NCBI RefSeq assembly: GCF_005063415.1
Contig: NZ_SUEG01000013.1
Location: forward strand, 8,372 to 48,355
DNA length: 39,984 bases
Origin: Mesorhizobium sp.
Lineage (GTDB): Bacteria; Pseudomonadota; Alphaproteobacteria; Rhizobiales; Rhizobiaceae
Direction of reading: 5' to 3'
A model generated the notes under the pieces. That model worked only from the letters and a program-made list of their open reading frames with translations, did no database searches and was not told the DNA's origin. Shown piece by piece: positions 8,651-17,305 of this stretch. Within the stretch, counting starts at the first letter, position 1, and every line of letters starts with the position of its first letter. The position numbers and the translations under genes are program-made.

Positions 8651-9835
8651 ATGTTCGAAAATCTCCAGCCCGCGCCTGCCGACAAGATCCTTGCCTTGAT
8701 CGGCCTCTATCGCGCTGATCCGCGTCCCGACAAGGTCGATCTTGGGGTGGGCGTCTACAAGGATCGCGAGGGCAAGACGCCGGTGATGCGCGCGGTGCGC
8801 GAAGCCGAAAAGCGGCTGCTGCAAGGCCAGGATACCAAGACCTATCTCGGCCTTGCCGGCGATACCGCCTTCAACGCGGCGATGGCCAGATTGGTGTTCG
8901 GCCCAACCGCCGACATGACGCGCATTCGTGCGGCGCAAGCCCCCGGCGGCTCCGGCGCGCTGCGGCTGGTGGCAGAGCTGCTGAAAAGGACCCGCCCCGA
9001 CGCGACGGTCTGGCTGTCGGATCCGACCTGGCCGAACCACATGCCGGTGTTGCGCGCCGCTGGCCTGCAGATACGCGAATATCCCTATTTCGACGCTGCT
9101 TCTGGTGCGGTTCGCTTCGACGACATGCTGAATGCATTGAGAGCCGCGAATCCTGGCGACGTCGTATTGTTGCATGGCTGTTGCCATAACCCGACAGGCG
9201 CCAATCTAGACATCTCGCAATGGGCTGCCGTTGCCGATCTTGTCGTTGAGCGCGGCCTGCTGCCCTTTGTCGACATCGCCTATCAGGGCTTTGGCGAGGG
9301 GCTTGATGCGGATGCCGCCGGCTTGCGCATGCTAGCGGCAAAAGTTCCGGAAATGGTGGTTGCCTCGAGCTGCTCGAAGAACTTTGCCGTCTATCGCGAC
9401 CGCGTCGGTGCAGCGCTGATCATGGCGAAAGACGGCGCGCAGGCGGATTTGGCGATGGGCCAGATGCTGTCGGCGGCGCGCGCCATGTATTCGATGCCGC
9501 CGGACCACGGCGCTGCGGCGGTGCGCATCGTGCTTGAAGACCCGGCATTGCGTTCCGACTGGGAGGCAGAGCTTGAGGAGATGCGGCTGCGCATGCTGCG
9601 GCTGCGCGTCCAGTTCGCCGAGGCGCTGCGGCGGCAGTCCAACTCCGACCGTTTCGATTTCGTCGCCAGCCATCGCGGCATGTTTTCCCGGCTTGGCCTG
9701 TCGGAAGCGCAAGTCGAGCGGCTGCGCGCCGAGCATGCCATCTACATGGTCGGCGACAGCCGCGTCAACGTCGCCGGCCTGCCCGAGGACGGCATGGATG
9801 CGCTCGCCAAGGCGATCGTCTCCGTGCTCGACTGA
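8651..9835 (+). CDS. Aromatic/aspartate aminotransferase (class I PLP)
   Basis: This 394-residue fold-type I aminotransferase resembles the AspC/TyrB branch: MFENLQPAPADKILAL at the start, DLGVGVYKD, TKTYLGLAGD, a CCHNPTGAN segment contacting PLP, DIAYQGFGEG, and the PLP-lysine region SCSKNFAVYRDRVGAL. A C-terminal Arg-containing substrate site lies near SRVNVAGL. It would transfer amino groups between aspartate or aromatic amino acids and 2-oxoglutarate; which substrate it prefers cannot be told. The frame is open upstream, with an ATG at 8588 also possible, but family members begin at MFENL, so 8651 is chosen. It is divergent from the sigma operon and monocistronic. Confidence 0.9.
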   Translation: MFENLQPAPADKILALIGLYRADPRPDKVDLGVGVYKDREGKTPVMRAVREAEKRLLQGQDTKTYLGLAGDTAFNAAMARLVFGPTADMTRIRAAQAPGGSGALRLVAELLKRTRPDATVWLSDPTWPNHMPVLRAAGLQIREYPYFDAASGAVRFDDMLNALRAANPGDVVLLHGCCHNPTGANLDISQWAAVADLVVERGLLPFVDIAYQGFGEGLDADAAGLRMLAAKVPEMVVASSCSKNFAVYRDRVGAALIMAKDGAQADLAMGQMLSAARAMYSMPPDHGAAAVRIVLEDPALRSDWEAELEEMRLRMLRLRVQFAEALRRQSNSDRFDFVASHRGMFSRLGLSEAQVERLRAEHAIYMVGDSRVNVAGLPEDGMDALAKAIVSVLD

Positions 9836-9862
9836 TACTTTTTGCTAGTTAGGATCTTTTCC

Positions 9863-9896
9863 GGAAACCGGCTTCCACTTTCGGATCATGGTCTGG
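9863..9896. repeat. Short dispersed intergenic repeat, copy 1
   Basis: The gap between the aminotransferase and mazG holds a sequence with the core CCACTTTCGGATCATG preceded by GGAAACCGGCTT. It is related to the copy upstream of ispDF (21063-21094), sharing CCACTTT-C-GGATCATG. From memory, similar elements (AAACCGG..CCACTTTTCGG..ATG) are scattered through Mesorhizobium and related genomes. Confidence 0.55.
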
Positions 9897-9974
9897 CCGC
9901 CCATCTGTGGACAAGACGCCCTCGCCGGCTGAAGCCGTTGGCCGCGCGGCCGGGTACAGGATAGCGTTCGCCTG

Positions 9975-10799
9975 ATGAAACCCTCGAAAGACATTTCCCG
10001 GCTGATCGAGATCATGGCAGCGCTGCGGGCGCCGGAAACCGGCTGTCCGTGGGACATCGAGCAGGACTTTTCGACAATCGCGCCATACACGATCGAGGAA
10101 GCCTACGAAGTGGCGGACGCCATCGCGCGCGGCGACCTGGACGATCTGCGCGATGAACTCGGCGATCTCCTGCTGCAAGTGGTCTACCACGCGCAAATGG
10201 CCGAGGAGGCCGGCGAATTTTCATTCGGTGACGTGGTCGAGGCCATCACCACAAAAATGATCCGCCGCCACCCGCATGTTTTCGGCGACGAAAAGGCGCG
10301 CAGCGCCGGCATGGCCAAGGGCATGTGGGAAAAGATCAAGGCAGAGGAAAAGGCGGAGAAGCGCAGTGCGCGCCTCGCCCGTGGACTCGACCCGGAAGAC
10401 CATGGCAAGGGCTTTCTCGACAGCGTGCCGGTCGCCCTACCCGCGCTGACCCGGGCGCTCAAACTGCAGGAAAAGGCCGCCCGCGTCGGCTTCGACTGGA
10501 GCGAGGCGGCACCGATCCTGGAAAAGATTGAGGAGGAGATCGGCGAGTTGCGCGAAGCGCTGGCCAACGGCGACAGCGCGCCGATCAAGGACGAGTTCGG
10601 CGACATGCTGTTTGCGGTCGTCAATCTCGGCCGGCACCTCAAAATTGATTCCGAAGCGGCACTCAGCGGCACCAACGGAAAATTCCGGTCGCGCTTCCAC
10701 TATGTCGAGCAGGCGCTGCAAGCGTCGGGAAACAGCCTCGAAGAGGCGACGCTGGACGAGATGGAAGCGCTCTGGCAGCAGGCAAAAAGCGCGAAGTAA
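9975..10799 (+). CDS. mazG: Nucleoside triphosphate pyrophosphohydrolase MazG
   Basis: This 274-residue protein has two tandem MazG domains. The first carries EEAYEVADAI and DELGDLLLQVVYHAQ; the second carries EEIGELREAL and DEFGDMLFAVVNLGRH. These are the EExxE...ExxD magnesium-binding helices. It hydrolyses (d)NTPs to monophosphate and pyrophosphate, cleaning non-canonical nucleotides from the pool and, in E. coli, affecting (p)ppGpp levels. The N-terminal GCPWD motif is typical. It converges on hflX with only six bases between the stop codons and no separate terminator visible. Confidence 0.93.
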   Translation: MKPSKDISRLIEIMAALRAPETGCPWDIEQDFSTIAPYTIEEAYEVADAIARGDLDDLRDELGDLLLQVVYHAQMAEEAGEFSFGDVVEAITTKMIRRHPHVFGDEKARSAGMAKGMWEKIKAEEKAEKRSARLARGLDPEDHGKGFLDSVPVALPALTRALKLQEKAARVGFDWSEAAPILEKIEEEIGELREALANGDSAPIKDEFGDMLFAVVNLGRHLKIDSEAALSGTNGKFRSRFHYVEQALQASGNSLEEATLDEMEALWQQAKSAK

Positions 10800-10805
10800 A
10801 CGCCC

Positions 10806-12197
10806 CTACCCGTTGTTTTGACGACGCAATCGGCTTTCAATCTCTTGCCGAGCGCTGTGCGTGGCCTTGAGCGCGATGGTCACGCTGCCATCCTCATTGT
10901 CATCACGCGAGACGATGTCGCCGTTGCGGTAAAGCCAGTCGACGACGCCGAGTTGGTCGGGCTTGAGCGTGACGGTGAACGTCTCCAGTTCGCCCGACAT
11001 CATCGTCTCGATGATCGCCTTCAGCGCATCGATGCCCTCGCCGGTAACCGCCGATATGGCGATCGGCGGCGTCTTCTTGCCGTCAGCCCCGTCGGCAAGT
11101 AGCCGCGCCCGGTTGCCTTCGTCGAGCCGGTCGATCTTGTTCCACACTTCGATGACGCGCTTGGTATCGCGGGCATCGACGCCGAGATCGGCAAGGATGC
11201 GCTCGACATCTTCGGCCTGCGCGGCAGTATCGGGATCGGAGATGTCGCGCAGATGAATTACGAGGTCTGCCTCGACCACTTCCTCCAGCGTCGCCCTGAA
11301 GGCCGCGACCAGATGCGTTGGAAGGTCGGAAATGAAGCCGACCGTATCGGAAAGGATGATCGGCGTTCCGTGCGGCAGGCGCACGCGGCGCAGCGTCGGG
11401 TCGAGCGTGGCAAACAGCATGTCTTCCGCCAGCACCCCTGCTCCGGTCAGCCGGTTGAACAGCGTCGACTTGCCGGCGTTGGTGTAGCCGACGATCGCCA
11501 CCACCGGAAACGGCACCTTCTTGCGCTTGGCGCGGTGCAGGTCGCGGGTGCGGCGCACGGTTTCGAGCTCGTGCTTCAGCTTGGTGATCTTGTCCTGCAG
11601 CACACGCCGATCCGACTCGATCTGGGTCTCGCCAGAGCCGCCGAGAAAGCCGGCGCCGCCGCGCTGGCGCTCGAGATGGGTCCAGCTCCGCACAAGGCGG
11701 CCCTTCTGGTAGTTGAGATGGGCAAGGTCGACCTGCAGCGTGCCTTCCTTGGTGCGGGCGCGCTCGCCGAAAATCTCCAGGATCAGCCCGGTGCGGTCGA
11801 GCACCTTGGCGTTCAACTCTTTTTCGAGGTTGCGCTGCTGTACCGGGGTCAGCGGATGATCGACAATGACCACTTCCGCGTGGCCCTCTTTGACGATCTC
11901 GGCGAACTCCGCGACCTTGCCGCTGCCGAGCAAGGTCGCCGGACGTGGATCGTTGACGGTCACCACCGCCGTGTGGACCAGGTCAAGGTCGATGGCGCTC
12001 GCGAGGCCGACCGCCTCGTCGCGACGGGCCTCGGCAGAACGGGTCAGGCGCGGGCGATTGGTATCGTCGTCGCCACGCGGCTGCCGGGTAAGCACCGGCA
12101 CGATGACCACCGCCCGGGTCGGACCGTTGGCCTCTGTCCCGGTCTGATGTGCTGGTTTTCCGCGAACGCTGCGGTCCGCGTCTTTCTCACGTGCCAA
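10806..12197 (-). CDS. hflX: Ribosome-associated GTPase HflX
   Basis: HflX is an OBG-HflX GTPase that splits stalled or stress-arrested 70S ribosomes. The 463-residue protein has the N-terminal HflX domain (LLGSGKVAEF, DHPLTPVQQRNLEKEL), a GSGETQIESDRR segment, the P-loop GYTNAGKST, the G2/G3 region TLDPTLRRV and SDTVGFISDLP, and NKID as G4. The start is TTG at 12197, which touches the hfq stop (TGA-TTG). No closer ATG fits, since the nearby GTG is out of frame. The adjacency implies co-transcription and coupled translation with hfq, the classic hfq-hflX arrangement. Confidence 0.94.
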   Translation of the reverse strand: MAREKDADRSVRGKPAHQTGTEANGPTRAVVIVPVLTRQPRGDDDTNRPRLTRSAEARRDEAVGLASAIDLDLVHTAVVTVNDPRPATLLGSGKVAEFAEIVKEGHAEVVIVDHPLTPVQQRNLEKELNAKVLDRTGLILEIFGERARTKEGTLQVDLAHLNYQKGRLVRSWTHLERQRGGAGFLGGSGETQIESDRRVLQDKITKLKHELETVRRTRDLHRAKRKKVPFPVVAIVGYTNAGKSTLFNRLTGAGVLAEDMLFATLDPTLRRVRLPHGTPIILSDTVGFISDLPTHLVAAFRATLEEVVEADLVIHLRDISDPDTAAQAEDVERILADLGVDARDTKRVIEVWNKIDRLDEGNRARLLADGADGKKTPPIAISAVTGEGIDALKAIIETMMSGELETFTVTLKPDQLGVVDWLYRNGDIVSRDDNEDGSVTIALKATHSARQEIESRLRRQNNG

Positions 12198-12443
12198 TCA
12201 GGCGCCCTGGCTTTCCTCACCATCGAACATCTGAACCGGCTGGCTCGGCATGATCGTGGAAATAGCGTGCTTGTAGACAAGCTGGGAATGGCCGTCGCGA
12301 CGCAGCAGAACGCAGAAATTATCGAACGAAGTGACCACGCCGGTCAGCTTCACGCCGTTGATGAGAAAGATGGTGAGTGGGTTTTTGCTCTTGCGAACTG
12401 AATTCAGGAACAGGTCCTGAAGATTTTGCGATCGTTCCGCCAT
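12198..12443 (-). CDS. hfq: RNA chaperone Hfq
   Basis: This 81-residue protein has the Sm1 region ([20 protein letters not shown]), the FDNFCVLL strand and the Sm2 signature YKHAIS at residues 57-62. Hfq forms a hexameric ring that anneals small RNAs to mRNAs; in rhizobia it also affects nif/fix expression (known biology, NrfA). The frame is open upstream to 12515, but homology starts at MAERSQNLQ, so ATG 12443 is used. The C-terminal tail is short, as usual in alphaproteobacteria. It is preceded by a 145-base gap that could hold its own promoter. Confidence 0.97.
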   Translation of the reverse strand: MAERSQNLQDLFLNSVRKSKNPLTIFLINGVKLTGVVTSFDNFCVLLRRDGHSQLVYKHAISTIMPSQPVQMFDGEESQGA

Positions 12444-12482
12444 TGTTCTTGTCTTTCGCCGATCCCCTTCGGTTTGCAGGCC

Positions 12483-12511
12483 AATGCGCCAAATTAGCCG
12501 GCACATGTCAA
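12483..12511 (-). promoter_or_regulatory. Candidate sigma-70 promoter for hfq-hflX
   Basis: On the minus strand, CTTGACA (TTGACA at 12511-12506) is a perfect -35 element. Seventeen bases later comes CGCATT (12488-12483), a poor -10. It lies about 40 bases before the hfq ATG. The -35 is convincing, the -10 is not, so this is tentative. Confidence 0.35.
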
Positions 12512-12588
12512 GCACGCAAACACCATCTTGCCGTCAGTAACGACAAGCAGAACGAGATATATTGATGTTCATTCCATCTGTGCGGTTA

Positions 12589-13452
12589 TCAGGCTGGACT
12601 TTTTTCCGCAACGTCAAAAAAGGCCTGCCGTAATGAAACTGTTATCGAGCCCGGGTGGCCGTTGGCGACGGCAGCGCCATCGATCGCCACCACCGGCATG
12701 GCAATCGTGGTGGCGGAGCTGATGAAAACCTCGCGCGCGGCCTTGGCTTCGGCAACCGAAAAGCCGCGCTCCTCGATCTTCAGGCCGAGCTTGGCGGCGA
12801 CATCGAACAGCGTCGTGCGGGTGATGCCGCGCAGGATGCCGTGCTCGGCAGGCCGTGTCACCAGCACGCCATCCCCTGTGATGATCCAGGCGTTCGACGA
12901 TCCACCTTCCTTGACTGTGCCGTCGACATCGACGAACCAGGCCTCCTGAGCGCCGGCTTCCTTGGCTTTCTGCTTGGCCAGCACGTTCGGCAGCAGGCCG
13001 ACCGACTTGATATCGACCCGATCCCAGCGGTTCTCCGGCACCGTGATAACCCGGATCCCGCTCTCGGCCCGCTTCGCGGCAGCTGCAGGATCGGCTTTTT
13101 TGGCGGTCACCACCAGCGACGGCTTCGTGCCCGCCGGCGGGAAGAAAAACTCGCGGCTGGCGACACCGCGTGTCACCTGGACATAGACCAGGCCGTCGAT
13201 GACATGGTTGCGGCGCACCACCTCGCGCATGACGAGCGGCAGCACGCCGCGCGTGATCGGCCAATCGATCGAGAGTTCGGTAAGTGAGCGGTTCAATCGG
13301 GCGAGATGGCGCGGCATGTCGACGATGAAGCCTCGTGCCACCTCGCAGACCTCGTAGACGCCGTCGGCGAATTGATAGCCACGGTCCTCGATGTGCACGG
13401 AAGCTTCGGCGTGAGCGACGTAGCGCCCGTTCACATAGGCAATGCGCGGCAT
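12589..13452 (-). CDS. dat: D-amino-acid aminotransferase (class IV PLP)
   Basis: This 287-residue fold-type IV aminotransferase has an N-terminal YVNGRYVAHAEASVHIEDRG and FADGVYEV, the PLP lysine region DIKSVGLLPNVLAKQKA, the EGGSSNAWII turn and GITRTTLFDVA. The combination resembles D-alanine transaminases, which interconvert D-Ala and 2-oxoglutarate with pyruvate and D-Glu to supply peptidoglycan. A branched-chain or ADC-lyase role is less likely but cannot be excluded by eye. It sits between ntrX and hfq; an AGGGAT ribosome site precedes its ATG. Confidence 0.85.
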   Translation of the reverse strand: MPRIAYVNGRYVAHAEASVHIEDRGYQFADGVYEVCEVARGFIVDMPRHLARLNRSLTELSIDWPITRGVLPLVMREVVRRNHVIDGLVYVQVTRGVASREFFFPPAGTKPSLVVTAKKADPAAAAKRAESGIRVITVPENRWDRVDIKSVGLLPNVLAKQKAKEAGAQEAWFVDVDGTVKEGGSSNAWIITGDGVLVTRPAEHGILRGITRTTLFDVAAKLGLKIEERGFSVAEAKAAREVFISSATTIAMPVVAIDGAAVANGHPGSITVSLRQAFFDVAEKSPA

Positions 13453-13541
13453 GGCTAATCCCTGGACGAAGTCCCAGCTTTCTTATGCGATTCCAAGACG
13501 GCCGTAACGGATAATTGCGTGGGCCACGACTGGTGTGGCTA

Positions 13542-14903
13542 TCAGACGCCCAGCGACTTCAGCTTGCGGTGCAATGCAGAGCGTTCCATGCCGATAAACT
13601 CTGCTGTCTTCGAGATGTTGCCGCCAAAACGGTTGATCTGGGCGATCAGATAGTCCTTCTCGAATTGTTCGCGCGCTTCCCGCAGCGGCAGCGCCATTAT
13701 GTGCTGATCGGATTTGTTTGGAGTGCGCGGCATGACGTCGCCGATCTCGGCAGGCAGGAGATCGGCGGTGATCGGCGCATCGACTTCGTCGCCGCGCGCC
13801 AGGATCATCAGCCGCTCGACATTGTTTCGCAACTGCCGAACGTTGCCCGGCCAGTTGTGCGCCTGCAGTACCGCCAGCGCGTCGTCGCCGATGCGGCGCG
13901 GCTTGATGCCGGCCTGGCGAGCGATCTGCTTCATGAAATTGTCGACCAGATAAGGAATGTCCTCGCGACGCTCGGCCAGTCCCGGCACCATGACCGGAAC
14001 CACGGCCAGGCGATGATAAAGGTCTTCGCGGAAACGGCCGTCGGCGATCATGGCTTCCAGGTTCTGCGAGGTCGACGAGATGATGCGCACGTCGACCTTG
14101 ACCCGCTTGGTGCCCCCTACCCGCTCGAACTGCTGCTCGACCAGCACGCGCAGGATCTTGTTCTGCGTCTCGCGCGGCATGTCGGCCACTTCATCTATGT
14201 AGAGAATGCCGCGATGGGCCTCCTCCAGCGCACCGACCTTGCGTTCGACGCCATTCGATTCGGTGCCGAACAGCTCGATCTCCATACGCTCCGGGGTGAT
14301 GTTGGCGGCGCTCAGCGTCACAAACGGTGCACTCTTGCGCGCTGAGAGCGCGTGGATGGCGCGCGCGGCCAGTTCCTTGCCCGAGCCGGAGGGGCCAATG
14401 ATCATGACGCGGCTGTTGGTCGGTGCGACGCGCTCGATGGTCTGGCGCAATTGGCTCATTGCCGACGACATGCCGATGAGGTCGAAAGTCTCCCCGCTGC
14501 GCAGCTTGAGATCCGAAACCTCGCGTCTCAATTTGGAGGTTTCGAGCGCCCGTTCGGCAATGAGGATCAGCCTGTCGGCCTTGAATGGCTTTTCGATGAA
14601 ATCATAGGCGCCGCGGCGGATGGCCGAAACTGCCGTTTCGATATTGCCGTGGCCCGAGATCATCACCACCGGCAGGTTCGGGTGCATCGTCTTGATCTCG
14701 TCCAGCAAGGCCAGGCCATCGAGCCGCGAGCCCTGCAGCCAGATGTCGAGGAAGATCAGCCTGGGTGCCCGGTCGGCGACCGCCGCCAGCGCGCTGTCGG
14801 CATCAAACGCCGTGCGTGTTTCGTGACCTTCGTCGCTCAGGATACCGGCGACGAGTTCGCGGATGTCTTCCTCGTCATCGACGATGAGAATATCAGACGC
14901 CAT
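13542..14903 (-). CDS. ntrX: Nitrogen response regulator NtrX
   Basis: This 453-residue partner of NtrY has a receiver domain at the N-terminus (DD at residues 9-10, phospho-acceptor Asp53 in FLDIWLQG), an AAA+ sigma-54-type domain (GPSGSGKELAARAIH) and a C-terminal Fis-type helix-turn-helix. The GAFTGA loop that contacts sigma-54 is missing: the region reads ELFGTESNGVERKVGALEEAH. This is known for alphaproteobacterial NtrX, which acts through sigma-70 genes in cell-envelope, redox and nitrogen control. The first residues overlap the end of ntrY by 11 bases. The frame is open upstream, but MASDILIVDD is the natural start. Confidence 0.94.
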   Translation of the reverse strand: MASDILIVDDEEDIRELVAGILSDEGHETRTAFDADSALAAVADRAPRLIFLDIWLQGSRLDGLALLDEIKTMHPNLPVVMISGHGNIETAVSAIRRGAYDFIEKPFKADRLILIAERALETSKLRREVSDLKLRSGETFDLIGMSSAMSQLRQTIERVAPTNSRVMIIGPSGSGKELAARAIHALSARKSAPFVTLSAANITPERMEIELFGTESNGVERKVGALEEAHRGILYIDEVADMPRETQNKILRVLVEQQFERVGGTKRVKVDVRIISSTSQNLEAMIADGRFREDLYHRLAVVPVMVPGLAERREDIPYLVDNFMKQIARQAGIKPRRIGDDALAVLQAHNWPGNVRQLRNNVERLMILARGDEVDAPITADLLPAEIGDVMPRTPNKSDQHIMALPLREAREQFEKDYLIAQINRFGGNISKTAEFIGMERSALHRKLKSLGV

Positions 14904-17178
14904 TACCGACCTTTTCAGTTTCTTTTTCGTGTTCCGTCTTGCCGTCGCCGCGTATCGGAACGGTGGCGGCAACCGGCAGGATGATGCTGATCATTGCGCC
15001 CCGCCCATCGTGGAAGTCCGCTGGTGCATCGTGCAATTCGAGTCGCCCGCCATGGTCCTCCACGATCTTCTTGACGATAGCGAGGCCAAGCCCGGTGCCT
15101 TTCTCGCGTGTCGTCATGTAAGGCTCGAGCAAGCGCTGCCGGTTTTCGCGGGGCAAGCCCCTGCCGTTGTCGATGACGTCGATTCGAATCGCGCCATTCT
15201 GACGCCCGGCTTGAATCCGGATTATGCCGTGCGGACGATCCTCTGCATCAAGTCCGTCGATTGCTTCGGCAGCATTCTTGATGACGTTGCCGAACGCCTG
15301 CGCCATCAGGCGGCTGTCGAACGTGCCTTTGAGCGGCTCATTGCCGAAGATGCGCTCGAAGGTGATGTCGGCGCGGCTCACTTCGACCAGGAAGGAGGCC
15401 TCGCGCAACGAATCGCGCAGATCGATGGCCTTCATTTCCGGTTTCGGCATGCGGGCGAACGCCGAGAACTCGTCGACCATGCGGCCGATGTCCTCCACTT
15501 GCCGGATGATGGTGTCGGTGCATTGATCGAAAACCTCACGGTCCTCGGTGATGACCTTGCCGTAACGGCGCTTGATGCGCTCGGCCGAAAGCTGGATCGG
15601 CGTCAGCGGGTTCTTGATCTCGTGGGCAATGCGCCGCGCCACGTCGGCCCATGCGGAGGAACGCTGTGCCTGGACCAGATCGGTAATGTCGTCGACTGTC
15701 ACGACGTAGGATTTATCCTCCGAACCGTCGTCGCCGGCTTCGATCGTGATCTGCACGTTGAAAGTCCGTTCAGTGCCGGCACGATAGAAGGTGACCTGTT
15801 CGCGATAGACCGGCCTGCCCGACTTGCGGCCGATCTCGAAGACGCGGCCGACGTGCGGCAGCACGGCGGAAAGGTTCTGCCCAAGCGCTGCCGTGGCGGA
15901 TATGGCCAGCATCGTTTCGGCCGAACGGTTGACGATGGTGACGATGCCATATGGATCGACGCCGATGACCCCGGCGGTGACGCCGGCAAGCACCGCCTCC
16001 GAAAAGCGCCGCCGTTCATCGATCAGATCCTTGGCCGACAGGATCTCGTTGCGCTGCGATTTCAATTCCATCAGCATCTTGTTGAATGTGTCGCCGAGCG
16101 AGGCGACGTCGCCATCGGAGGGGCGGACAGGCACGGCTACGTCCAGATTGCCGGTGGCGACCTCATCGGCCGCGCCGATGAGCTGACGAATCGGCCGCAC
16201 CAGGCGGTCGGCAACCGCAATGCCAGTCCAGATGGCGGACAGGATGATGATCAGCGTCAGCGACAGATAGGGAAGCGCGAAAGCCACTTGCGAGGTGCGG
16301 CGATTGTCTTCGAGACCGCGATATTCGGCGGTGTTGGATTTGACGATCTGCCGTGCCTTGATCACCTCGGGATCGACGAGGCGGATGGTGTAGAGATAGA
16401 GCCCGTCGATCTCGCGCAGCTTGACGATCGCACCCATGATGTTGCGGGTGCGCGGCTCTATCAGCACTGGCTTGCCATCGGCAGCGCTTGCCACGGCGCC
16501 CTCAGGCGGCTCCGGCATGGCAAAGTCTGCGTCGGTCTTGGCACTCATAACGAAGGAACCATCGGGCTTGATGAGTGCTGCGTGTGCCAGCGAACGTCCC
16601 ACCGCCTCCTTGTTCATGAGATCGAGGAACCCGGTGCGATCGAGGCCGTAGAGCGTGCGCGAAGCGTCGAGGTCGTAAGCCATCGACAACGTCGTGCCCT
16701 GAAGATTTCGTGCGTTTTCCTGCACATAGGCGTCGGCGATCGACAACGACGAATTGACGATCGTCTTGGTGCGGATCTCGAACCAGCGGTCGAGGCCGAT
16801 ATCGAGCGTGATCGACGCTATGATCGCCACCATGATCGCGGGAATTGCGGCGACCAGCGCAAACATCGCCACGATGCGCACGTGCAGGCGCGACGCAGCC
16901 TTGCCGTGCCGCCGCGCCATCAGGATGCGATGCACTTCGCGGCCGACCAGCAAGATCAGAAACAGCACGAACGCCGCATTAAGCGCAATCAGCGCCAGCG
17001 TCGTCCTCGCGTCGGGCGTGATCGGCGTGGCGCCAACGAGAATGGCGAAGGAGATCGCCGCCGTCACCAGCGCACCGGCAACGGCGATCACGCCGGGCAG
17101 CGCAAGCAGCCGGCGACCGTCTCGCGCGCCGGTATTGCTGAAAAGCGGTTTGCTCAGTGTCGGTGCGTGCAGAGCCAT
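14893..17178 (-). CDS. ntrY: Nitrogen sensor histidine kinase NtrY
   Basis: This membrane histidine kinase is paired with NtrX. The ~761-residue protein has two N-terminal hydrophobic helices and a third (IVAMFALVAAIPAIMVAII), a long extracytoplasmic sensor region, another helix (PYLSLTLIIILSAIWTG), HAMP (VADRLVRPIRQL), a PAS domain, the H-box [19 protein letters not shown] and a HATPase domain (NVIKNAAEAI, DNGRGLP, GTGLGLAIVKKI). I start at ATG 17178 (MALHAPTLSK); an in-frame ATG at 17223 adds 15 residues and neither has a good ribosome site. A 127-base gap to ntrC could contain a promoter. Confidence 0.93.
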   Translation of the reverse strand: MALHAPTLSKPLFSNTGARDGRRLLALPGVIAVAGALVTAAISFAILVGATPITPDARTTLALIALNAAFVLFLILLVGREVHRILMARRHGKAASRLHVRIVAMFALVAAIPAIMVAIIASITLDIGLDRWFEIRTKTIVNSSLSIADAYVQENARNLQGTTLSMAYDLDASRTLYGLDRTGFLDLMNKEAVGRSLAHAALIKPDGSFVMSAKTDADFAMPEPPEGAVASAADGKPVLIEPRTRNIMGAIVKLREIDGLYLYTIRLVDPEVIKARQIVKSNTAEYRGLEDNRRTSQVAFALPYLSLTLIIILSAIWTGIAVADRLVRPIRQLIGAADEVATGNLDVAVPVRPSDGDVASLGDTFNKMLMELKSQRNEILSAKDLIDERRRFSEAVLAGVTAGVIGVDPYGIVTIVNRSAETMLAISATAALGQNLSAVLPHVGRVFEIGRKSGRPVYREQVTFYRAGTERTFNVQITIEAGDDGSEDKSYVVTVDDITDLVQAQRSSAWADVARRIAHEIKNPLTPIQLSAERIKRRYGKVITEDREVFDQCTDTIIRQVEDIGRMVDEFSAFARMPKPEMKAIDLRDSLREASFLVEVSRADITFERIFGNEPLKGTFDSRLMAQAFGNVIKNAAEAIDGLDAEDRPHGIIRIQAGRQNGAIRIDVIDNGRGLPRENRQRLLEPYMTTREKGTGLGLAIVKKIVEDHGGRLELHDAPADFHDGRGAMISIILPVAATVPIRGDGKTEHEKETEKVGNGV

Positions 17179-17211
17179 GTCGCCGTCTAGAGCCAGTGAT
17201 TGCGTCGGATG

Positions 17212-17240
17212 TATGCAACGCATTGTGGCGATTATGCAAC
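17212..17240. repeat. Direct repeat upstream of ntrY
   Basis: TATGCAAC occurs at 17212-17219 and again at 17233-17240, exactly 21 bases apart (two helical turns), in the ntrC-ntrY gap. This phasing suits paired binding of a regulator on one face of the helix. If ntrY starts at 17223 instead of 17178, the first copy would be coding. Confidence 0.4.
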
Positions 17241-17305
17241 AAGTGTGGCCGAGACGGAAATCTTTCGGCGATCGATCCCCTGGAAAGCGCTCGTAAGGGG
17301 TTCGT

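Noticed and set aside
13521..13537. Hairpin GCCAC/GTGGC just after ntrX
   Set aside because: A five-base stem with no T run on either strand; not convincing as a terminator.
14863..17190. A 775-codon open frame on the + strand antisense to ntrY
   Set aside because: Its translation is rich in Arg, His, Asp and Gly with no recognisable domain and it mirrors a fully convincing ntrY. Long antisense frames are expected in GC-rich DNA with strong third-position bias.
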